Positions 22,989 through 31,355 of a stretch of DNA of 64,000 nucleotides are shown piece after piece (positions within the stretch are counted from its first letter, which is position 1; every line of letters begins with the position of its first letter). The stretch is from the NCBI RefSeq assembly GCF_000005505.3, contig NC_016133.3:18042001-18106000 (forward strand), read 5' to 3'. The position numbers and the translations under genes were made by a program. This DNA is from Brachypodium distachyon (lineage: Eukaryota > Streptophyta > Magnoliopsida > Poales > Poaceae). The notes beneath the pieces were generated by a model. The model made no database searches, was not told the DNA's origin, and was given only the letters and a program-made list of their open reading frames with translations.

Positions 22989-23185
22989 CAGACGATAAAG
23001 CCTAGCTACAGAAGAGAGATGGGCAAACAGGGAAACATATATCCAGGGAAGGGAAAGCATGGCTCGTTGGTCTTTCATCTAGAGAGCTTCATCTATCGAC
23101 CTGATAGAGTGACAGTGGACATTGCATCACTGCTCGTAGCATGTCTGAGGGAAAATGTTTGGTGCCGTCCTTTTGCATTAACTAA

Positions 23186-23351
23186 TACTACTATGGATGG
23201 ACGGCTGCAGCATTTCTAGTTTTTTTTTCATTGGCGCTTGGTAAAAAATAAAAACAATAAGTTTCTTGTACTACTATGGATGGACGGCTGCAGCATTTCT
23301 AGTGTTTTTTTCATTGTCGGCGTGATAAAAAATAAAACAATAAGTTTCTTG
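23186..23351. repeat. 83-bp imperfect direct tandem duplication
   Basis: Units start at 23186 and 23269 (TACTACTATGGATGGACGGC) and end with AATAAGTTTCTTGT. They differ by small indels in T and A tracts. It lies just outside arm B. No gene content. Confidence 0.85.
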
Positions 23352-23611
23352 TTGGAAACGATCCTCCGTTTTCGAAATGCATAGCGTTATAGTTTCCATT
23401 GACTGTCAAACATTTTAAGTTTCGGGAAATTTATAGCAAAGCAAAAGATATCAATATATACATTATCAAAATCAAGGTACCATGAAAATATATTTCACAA
23501 GGGATCTAATTTTTTCATTTGGCACCGCAGATGTTTTGATATTATATTTTTTGTTGCAAAGTTGGTTAAACTTTAGAAAATTTGATAGTCAGCAAATGGA
23601 AACTAGAAATT

Positions 23612-23826
23612 GTTTTGTTTGGTACTAGAGTATTGGGGTGTTTTCTTGGGTATTATCCACTCCAAATTGAAAAACACTAGAAACACCAAATGATTGTTTG
23701 GTAGGAAGAGTTTCGAGGGGATTTTTCCTAGTTTTCTCCCACAAAGCACTCCATTTTTGTACCAAATTAAAACACTTCTCGTACTAGTGTTTTTTTTTAT
23801 AAAATACACTAACACCAAACAAGCCC
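23612..23826. mobile_element. MITE with GTTTGGT-type inverted ends
   Basis: The left end TGTTTGGTACTAGAG and right end CACTAACACCAAACAAGCC are inverted partners. The interior (GGTATTATCCACTCC, AAAACACTAG) is shared, inverted, with the element at 23847-24284, so both belong to one family. No coding capacity. Confidence 0.7.
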
Positions 23827-23846
23827 AAGGCTTTGTTTGGCACTAA

Positions 23847-24284
23847 GGCCTCGTTTGGTGCTAGTGTATTTTTTAGAAAAAAAAACACTACTCCCTGCGT
23901 TCCTAATTAACTGACGTTGGCTATTTTGCAAAGAAACCCTTGTAATTTTTTAAATAAACCTGCAAACCACATCTTCAATTAAACGTGGACTGTGCATTGA
24001 TTTCAAAAAAACATGGTTTTTTTCGAAAAAGTTCTGATAAAACGTGGACTGCAGGTTTTTTCAAAAATTTACAGGGGTTTCTTTGCAAAACAGCCAGTGC
24101 CAATTAATTAGGAACAGAGGGAGTACTATGAGAAGTGTTTTAATTTTGTTAAAAAATGTAGTGTTTTGTGGGGGAAATCTAGGGAGTTTCTACCAAACAA
24201 TCAATTGGAGTTTCTAGTGTTTTTCAATTTGGAAGTGGATAATACCTAGAAAACACACCAAAAATTCTAGTACCAAACGAGGCC
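23847..24284. mobile_element. MITE with GGCCTCGTTTGGT inverted ends, split by a second MITE
   Basis: GGCCTCGTTTGGTGCTAG at the left and CTAGTACCAAACGAGGCC at the right form the TIRs. CTAA before and TTAG after extend the symmetry. The host element is about 200 bp once the nested insertion (23891-24123) is discounted. The ends resemble PIF/Harbinger (Tourist) MITEs. Confidence 0.75.
23891..24123. mobile_element. Nested Stowaway-like MITE, 233 bp
   Basis: CTCCCTGCGTTCCTAATTAA at the left and TTAATTAGGAACAGAGGGAG at the right are inverted partners flanked by TA on both sides (23889-23890, 24124-24125). It sits inside the 23847-24284 MITE. Its interior also contains an inverted repeat (GCAAAGAAACCCTTGTAA against TTTACAGGGGTTTCTTTGC). 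Confidence 0.85.
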
Positions 24285-24886
24285 TTAGGCATTGTTTGGA
24301 TGTAGGTATTAAAGAGAGGAATTGAATTGAGATGGGAATTTCAAATCTGTGTGGTATTGGAATTGGCCTCCAATTCTAAAGCTATTGTTTGGATGTGCAT
24401 GGTATTGGTTGTTGGAATCAAAGGGTGGGATCCAATTCCAAATCATGTTTGGATGTACAAACTATGGAATTGGCTATTTTGTTGAGTTTGGATAGTATAC
24501 TCTTGGCCACATGTATGGAAAAGAATTGTGTGTATATTAGAATGTTTATATATTAATTGTCGCGGAAAACAAAATAGAAATATTCTGAAAAAGCTTATCA
24601 CAAGGACATAATTATGAAGATTGCGGAAAAAGCATATAAAACATGACATCAATATTTCAGATCATGGAAATTCTCTTACACATAGCCATTGACACATAGC
24701 ACAACTGGACATTACATAAGTAGCAAAATACATAAATAGGACAGATCATAATGATTCTCTTACACAAAGGACAATACATAAGTAGCAAAATATCCAAATA
24801 GTTCAGATCATGGAGATTCTCTTGCACATAAATAGGAAAGTATATAGTAGTTCAGATCATGGAGAGCTCCATCATGAAAGAAACCA

Positions 24887-25600
24887 TCAAGGCAAGGTCA
24901 TGAGCCATGCCTTCCTTAAGGTCATGGGAAGCTCCATGAGTGATTCAACCAAGCGCTCACTAATGGACAGCCTTCCGTAAGCTCTTAACAAATCACATTC
25001 TGCCAAATCTGGTATAGTTTGAAGTCCAGCAAGGATTTCAGCTGAAGGAGTAACCTTTGGCAAAGTAATTGGATCGGTTGTCTTCAAAGCCTCTTGAAAT
25101 TCTGACTTCATATCTCCCATCATGCACAGGATAGCATCCCCAGTGCGTCGCCTCTTTTGGGGTACATCCGGAGATTCTTCGAGAACCTGTGTGTCTTGTT
25201 CTTCAACACACTGAGCTGCTGTCTTGGCACCTTCACCGGTCGCATGGTCTTTTGAATAGATGGTGCTTGACATATTTAAACCACACATCCTCATTGTCGA
25301 TTGACAGCTTGTTGTTCTCCCAATCCCAGCCAAAGACACTTTGAGCTGGTATCTTGCTAATGACCACATAATGCTTGTCAAATGTATTGCATCTCGTTGT
25401 TATGTTGTCCTTTGTGATGTCCACCTGACATGTCTCCTTTACATGCCTAATGCAAGCATTGTACACATGCGGCTTCCAACCATTTTGAGCATGATCTCCA
25501 TTGTTGTGATGCTCAACAAGGACGGCCAACAATGTCGTGTCCATGTCAGGAGTTCATGTAAGGTAACCCCTACTACCTTTCTTTCCTTTTGCTTCAGCCA
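24887..25600 (-). pseudogene. PIF/Harbinger ORF1, Myb/SANT-like DNA-binding protein remnant
   Basis: The upstream frame (25233-25544) encodes a Myb/SANT-like trihelix segment (MDTTLLAVLVEHHNNGDH, then a Trp-containing WDWENNKLS motif and VWFKYVK). The downstream frame (24887-25381) continues with a Lys/Arg-rich part (QKRRRTGDAI) and a helical C-terminal tail. The shift between the two frames lies near 25240-25260. Known Harbinger elements need this protein to bring the transposase to the DNA. The gene appears broken by the frame change. Confidence 0.75.
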
Positions 25601-25818
25601 TGCGTCTATAATAAGTGAAATAAATAGATGGGCATAAAAGTAAGGACGTACAGAGCAGTAAAATAAAGCATATATATTAATTTGATGATGATGCATGTAC
25701 AAAATATCACAAAAGGTGCCATCACGATCAGCTATGCTATCACATAAAAGCCACCATCAGGAAGGTACAACACAAAAAGGGGCACCATCAGCTAGCTATC
25801 TACTCCATCACTAGCAAT

Positions 25819-26815
25819 CTACTCCATCTCTAGTTCTGCATGCCTCACAAGGTACTCAGCATACATGTCATTAGCAAATTGCTGCCTAAAGTTGGTCCAT
25901 TCAGTAGTGACTTGCACAGTTCTAATGACCATAGAATCATCTACAAGTTCAATTGGCATAGCTGCTAGTTCAGCATCAACTTCCGGCAGCAATAAATTAT
26001 CCCTCAAGTGATGCCTATCCCTTGCAAAGTTGTGTAACACACAACAAGCATTAATAATTCGGATATGCAATAATATTAGTTCGTATTCAGCACTTATTAT
26101 TTAGAATTAATTTGCTTACTACCATATGGACATTTTTTACCTGGTCGTCTATGTCAAAAAAAGATTGAGTACGTAGGATGGCCCATTTTTTCTTCCACAA
26201 GCCAAAAGTTCTCTCTACAACATTTCTAGCACGAGAATGACGCCAGTTATACAACTCTTTGGCGGTTTGGGGCTGCTGTTGACTTGACACCCACTCTTTC
26301 AAGTGGTATCGAGTGGATCGGAATGGAGATAGAAATCCAGGTCCATTGGTGTAGCCAGCATCAACTAAGTAGTATTTTCCTATTATGAGGCACATAAGTT
26401 AGCTAGCAATAAAATATGAGAAATAAAATGCCAAGTGAAAGAGTCATACCCTTAGGTACAACAAATGCATCTTGGCGATTGATTCTCATAGAATCGCGCA
26501 ACACTCCCAAATCAGATGTTGATCCCTCCCAACCAGGTGGAGCATAGAGAAATTTCATGTTCCAATCAACCACACCTAGCATGTTAGTGGTGATAGATTG
26601 CTTTCAATTCTTGTACCTCCCTTGGTCAGCAACATCAACCATAACATCCACATGACACCCGTCTAGTGCTCCAAGTGCATTGCCAAACCATTTCCATTTG
26701 TAGTCATTGGGAGGGGCGATAGAAGGATCAGGAAGCTTGATGAACTCCTTAGTTAGAGATAGGATGGCTGATAACATCGTAGAGAAGTTGAAGATCGAGT
26801 ACGTCACAGAGGGGG
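25819..26815 (-). pseudogene. PIF/Harbinger transposase (DDE), truncated and interrupted
   Basis: Segments in order: GNALGALDGCHVDV with the first Asp (about 26680), YYLVDAGYTNGPG with the second Asp (about 26370), and RNVVERTFGLWKKKW with the Glu (about 26220). A C-terminal part follows with CCVLHNFARD (about 26040) and ends near 25819. A TGA at 26604-26606 replaces an expected Arg codon (RYKN-stop-KQS). Introns are likely at about 26400-26445 and 26073-26140. The acceptor of the latter reads TTGCAT, which may be a damaged AG. The N-terminal helix-turn-helix part is missing. Confidence 0.85.
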
Positions 26816-27847
26816 GGGTGTGAATGTGACCAGTTTTAAGTTTTCTTCAAAATGAAGACTGAAAACTGAAGACAGTCACGGTGCTTCAACAACAAAGATT
26901 TTACTTAGCAATTTTAAAGTAGCAGCGGAATGAAGAAAGATGAACAAGTAACACAGTAGCAGTGAAGACAAGAATAGTAAGAACAATTATACTTCAATAG
27001 AAAGTATGAGATTGAGGAACGATATCACCAAAACACGAAAACACGGGGATTTGTTTTCCGAAGTTCAGATTGTTGGCACAATTCTACGTCTCCGTTGAGG
27101 GGGCTGAGTCACACAAGACTCGCGGACACACAAGTCCACCCAATCCTCCTAAGTTAAGACCTAAGTCTCGTCCAGTTACTCGTGGTAGATCTTGAGGTGA
27201 TCTCCGGACCTTCACAGACTGGCTGATGGCGAATCGCAAGCTTCGATTGCTCTTCAACACTGACTCCTAGCCATCTAGGTGATGCCAATCACCAAGAGTA
27301 ACAAGCTTCAAGTGCTCGGCTAGAGAGGGGATCCCATTCTTCACGCTCAGTTCAGCTCTAACGGTTTTCTCAGGTGTTCTTCAAAACAACTCTCTGGGGA
27401 TCACCACCAAACCCGTTCGAGGTGGGTCGTCTTATATAGCCTTGGCAACGGCCGATCTAGCTGTTGTGACCCGTTGGATAAAGTGATCCCTGAGACTCCA
27501 ACTCACACTTTATCTCTTTGTTTCACAATGGTTAGATTGCGTGGTCTAAAGCGACAAAGATTTTCAAACACATTTGAAATGAGAGTGAAGACTTCTCGCG
27601 GAAGTTTCACGGAAGCCTGAAATGCTTCATTCTTCACTCCGACGAAAAACACTCACACAGAAAATGGTTTTCTCCTAAGCTAAACATGAAGAATAGGTTT
27701 CACCTGAACCAGCTCCACACTTCAAACCCCCCTTAATAGTACGACATTCCTATACTCAAGTGAAGAAAACGCTACAGAAAGACTTATGAAGAAAGTTACG
27801 CTTCACGTTCTTCTCCGTTCTTCACTGAGTTCTTCATACTTCAAGCC
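26816..27847. repeat. LTR-like module of unassigned family
   Basis: About 1 kb, with a terminal G-run (AGAGGGGGGGGTGTGAATG) at the left and GCCCGTAACA at the right. Read on the minus strand it has TGTTACGGGC at the start and a promoter-like GGCTATATAAG (about 27431-27441) in the middle. Near the end comes a T/C-rich tract ending in CACCCCCCCC. This layout is that of an LTR or a TRIM/solo LTR. No partner LTR, PBS or target duplication is seen. It abuts the broken Harbinger element on one side and a Gypsy-like piece on the other. Confidence 0.45.
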
Positions 27848-28255
27848 CGTAACATCCCAAAATTTCAAACTTATACATGTGCATTGCATCCATGAGCATC
27901 ATGCCACAATGGCATATTTGAATCGGAAAAGGCTTTAAAAGTTTTTATTTCAATTTAAACCCTAGGGTTTTACACCCATTTAAGCTTTGGATTTTCAAAC
28001 CAATAAGGTTTATTTATAAAAGGGGTTTATTGCATAAATGAGCTATCCCATAATTTTTGGATAATTATTTGGAGTTGAAAAAAAACTATTTTATTTAAAT
28101 AGTTATATAGCCCTAAAGGCATTTATAAGGCAAATGTATTTATTTATTTTTTTGAGGGGAAATCTCTCCCAAAAGTTGAATCATGATAAAACATGATTTT
28201 ACAAATTTTTTGGAATTTATTTGGACCAATTTGGAGTTCAAAATCAAAAGATATC
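27848..28255. repeat. Gypsy-type LTR fragment (tentative)
   Basis: AT-rich sequence starting TCCCAAAATTTCAAA and containing CCCTAGGGTTTTACACCC and AAATTGATTT-like motifs reminiscent of Triticeae Gypsy LTRs. It ends abruptly where coding sequence of a different Gypsy pol begins. The assignment rests on texture only. Confidence 0.35.
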
Positions 28256-28765
28256 ACCTTTGACAAGCTCAAAGGCCACGGGAAACACTGGGTTGAAGAA
28301 CACCAGCCCGTGCTGTGGTTCATCCGGACAACACCTAGTCGGGCAACGGGCGAAACTCCTTTCGCCCTTGTCTACGGGGCAGAAGCGGTGGTGCCCCTCG
28401 GGCTCAAGCACGGATCTCCCTGAGTACGCACGTACGGTGACACCAGCCAACAAGAGCAAAGGGTCGACGATCTAAACTTCATCGATGAGCTTCGATGCCG
28501 GGCTGCTGTGCGAGCCACGCACTACCAGCAGGGACTCCGTCGTTATCACGACAGGCGAGTCCGCCCCCGGGGGCTCGAGAACGGAGACCTTGTCCTGCGC
28601 CCGGATACAAGGAACGAAGGCTGGGAAAAAGTTGACTCCGAAATGGGAGGGCCCCTTCCGGGTAGGGCAGGTGACTAGGCCGGGGGCTGTCTGACTGGAA
28701 ACCGAAGACGGCTTGCCGGTGCCCAATAGTTGGAATACTGAGCACTTGCGCAAGTTCTACCCGTG
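28256..28765 (+). pseudogene. Gypsy pol C terminus (integrase end), broken
   Basis: The translation contains [37 protein letters not shown] and LRRYHDRRVRPRGLENGDLV, diagnostic of the integrase C-terminal half in grass Gypsy elements. A TGA at 28421-28423 replaces an Arg codon, and a frameshift follows near 28640. The last motif, ending in LRKFYP, is read near 28740-28763. Confidence 0.88.
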
Positions 28766-31355
28766 AAGCGGCGGAGCCCGACCCTTAGGTGATTCCGCCG
28801 ATGCATACCTCTCGAACTAGTGTAGCCGGGCAACCCCCGTGTGTAAACCACTAGTTATTGTGAATAAAGATAAGTGTTTCACCCCTGAGCTCTGAATTTG
28901 CCTTGTTTATTTGCGTGCTTCTCCCTCTTCTGTCTCCTGCTTTAAGTGCACAAAGGTGTCTTTCCATACTTGGTCGTGAGCAGGGGCCGTTGGAGCCTCG
29001 AAAGCATAAACCCGTTGCCGGACCGTTCCGGCACAGGACATCCTTTTGCCGGGCCTCCCGCAACGTGCATCACTGGACATGCGGTTGCCGGGCTTTCCGC
29101 AACGCGCATCACTGGACGTGCAGCTGCCGGGCACCCCGCAGCATGCACCGCGCAGTCGCTGCGCCTGGGAATTGACATGCTCACATCCAAGTCTGGCATC
29201 GACCCCTTTGTGCTCGGGGGCTGGGAGGCAGGAGGGGTTTTCTCTGTGTTGCCTTGTGTATTTTTGTAAATTTCAAAAAAAAATTGCAGCACCTCGGGCC
29301 TGGTAAGAATCTAACCTGCAGGAAAGGGTGGAAATTTGTGCACTGTGATGCCCGTGGGCTGCCCACGGGTCCCACCATGCACCGGTGCCTTGTGATGCGG
29401 GATGACCACAACGCAAGGGGTTCACCGAACTCCGAGGCTTCTGACTCGAGAGGGTGCCATGTGTACCGCAGTCGCCTGGCATGCGTGGTGGCGGAGACTG
29501 TACCACGTTCCGAGGGAGGGGTGCCACGGGTGCAGCGCAGGTCCGTCGCGCGCGGTGGCAAACCCCCTCCCGCGCCTATAAAAGGCATGCCCCAGCCATA
29601 GAACGGCTCAGAGCGAAGCCGGGTCCGGGGCTGTTAAGGAGGGTGGTGCCATGGAGGCGCGATGGGGGTGCATACCATCGGCGCTTAGCGCCGACGGGTG
29701 CACTGCCATCGCGCCCCTGCCGCATCACCCCATCGAGCCTGCCGCGCCCCCTCAGGCGGGTGGCTCCTGGGCGAGGGTCGCCGCGGAGGCACTGTGGTGG
29801 TGCATCCCATCAGCGTCCAGCGCTGACGGGGTGCATTGCCGCAGTGCCCTTGCCGCGCCCCTCCATAAGACACCTCCGTAAGGAGCATGGGCTGCCGCGG
29901 AGGCTCTATTGTAGTGCATGCCATCTGTGCCTTGTGCCGACGGGTGCACTATCATAGAGACCCGGCCGCATTCCCCTTGAGAGAGCCTTTTTCGGGCGCG
30001 GGTCGTTGCGAGGACGCCGTGATGGCGCCGGTGCCGGCGCCTGCCGCCCGCTCCGGCCCGTCACCGCGTCCCTGCCACGGCCCTCGAGCAGTTTTGCTCC
30101 CGGGCAACAAGGGCTGTCGCATCCCTTGGGACGAGCTCCCCAGAAGAAACCAGGTCTCCCTAGTTGCGGGAGCTGTCGCCGGGAGGCTATAACTACCTCG
30201 CCACCCGTGCCCGCGACTTGGTGGGGCGCAGCTGGCGGCGAGGACGTTATAGCCGTCTTGCGGCTGCTCCCGGGGTGAAGTCCTCCTAAGCCAGGGTTCA
30301 TCCCTGAAGGCGAGGGTTGCCGCGTGAGCGTGGTGGGAGCATCATTGGCGGCGGATGCCGCTGGCGGCGATCCTGCCTCCGCGCTCCTGCCGCATCCCTG
30401 AGGAACCGTTTCCCTTGAGCAGGTACCCGAGGAGGGTCCCTACCAAGGCAGTGCCCCAGCTGCACTTTACCGCCGAGCGTCATGAGGCATTGGACCGAAC
30501 GGAAAAGCTAAGGGTCTGAACTTGAACGCTGAACTCGCTAAGAACTGAACAAAATTGAGCTCTGTCTCGTTGGGTGTGGCCCCAGATCCCGCACGTCGCC
30601 AGAGTGTTAAGGGATGCTTGCGGGGGGAGTGCGCTCCCCGTGTGGCTTCGCGGGTTCGTCCCGGAGGGGCACGGCTTGAAGTAGTTACCCTGCAAGTAGA
30701 GTGGCTCCCCGCTACCGCTTGGCCCCAGGTCGACACCACGGGTCCGTTCCAGGTCCCTGGTCTGGTCAAGGGTGAGGCGTGCGCGAGTCCCCTGCAACAC
30801 AAGGCGGAACACGCAAAGGCTAAAAGGGCCACCCCGCTAGACAGCGCCGGGAACAGTGAACATGTCGAAAGACTTAAGTAACTAAGAATTGGACGCTGCT
30901 TCGCCAAGTGTGGCCCCGGAACCTGCGCGTGGCCGGGGTGTGAGGAGGACGCTTGCGGGGGGGAGTGAGCTCCCCGTGTGGCTTCCGGGTCCGTCTCGGG
31001 AGGGCATGGCTTGGAGTAGTTACCCCGCAAGTGGAGTGACTCGCCGACTACCGCTTGACCCCAGGTCGGCACTGCGGGTCCGTCCCGGGTCCCTGGTCCG
31101 GTCAAGGGTGAGGCGCGCGAGTCTCCGGCAACACAAGGCAGAACACACAAAGGCTAAAGAGGCCACCCCGCGAAGCAGCCCCGGGAACAAGGGACAAAAA
31201 TTGGGCGAATTAAAAGCTTGATTGACCGAGTGCTGAATGATTACATGGACTAATCAAGAGATGATTGTTCAAACGGCGTTAAGCACCATACTTGCAGGAA
31301 AGCATACTAGAGAAGATACATTGGGAGCAACGAGCACGGCTGCGGGCTGTGGCAA
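28766..31355. repeat. GC-rich Gypsy spacer with several tandem repeats
   Basis: Noncoding on present evidence. It holds a 39-bp repeat with three copies (about 29021-29150, GCAACGYGCATCACTGG). About 29640-29980 there is a roughly 120-bp repeat with three copies, each centred on a small palindrome (GGCGCTTAGCGCC, AGCGTCCAGCGCT). About 30539-31195 there is a roughly 340-bp repeat with two copies (GTGTGGCCCC to ACACAAGGC). The many long open frames on both strands follow from the high GC content. Confidence 0.65.
30539..31195. repeat. Two-copy imperfect tandem repeat of about 340 bp
   Basis: Units about 30539-30880 and 30883-31195 share TGTGGCCCC, GCTCCCCGTGTGGCTT, GTAGTTACCC, CCCCAGGTCG, GGTCAAGGGTGAGGC and AACACAAGGC blocks in the same order. 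Identity is roughly 80 percent by eye. Confidence 0.8.

Larger units (their letters stand above)
15301..23134 (-). repeat. Inverted duplication, arm B (interrupted)
   Basis: This is the counterpart of 1110-3905 in opposite orientation, split by Copia-2 (17978-22988). Arm B spans 15301-17977 and 22989-23134. The outer end reaches GTGACAGTGGACATTGCATCACTGC, matching the upstream end of arm A. The two arms are separated by about 11.4 kb that includes Copia-1. Confidence 0.88.
24288..26815 (-). mobile_element. PIF/Harbinger DNA transposon, right end missing
   Basis: The left terminus GGCATTGTTTGGATGTAGG is followed by subterminal repeats of ATTGTTTGGATGT (24292, 24382, 24448 region). Minus-strand remnants of both Harbinger proteins follow: a Myb/SANT-like ORF1 (24887-25600) and a DDE transposase (25819-26815). 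The transposase N terminus and the right TIR are absent; the sequence switches to an LTR-like module at about 26816. Confidence 0.85.

Noticed and set aside
28844..30301. Many long frames on both strands in the Gypsy spacer
   Set aside because: They run through tandem repeats in several frames and both strands at once, as expected for GC-rich noncoding DNA.
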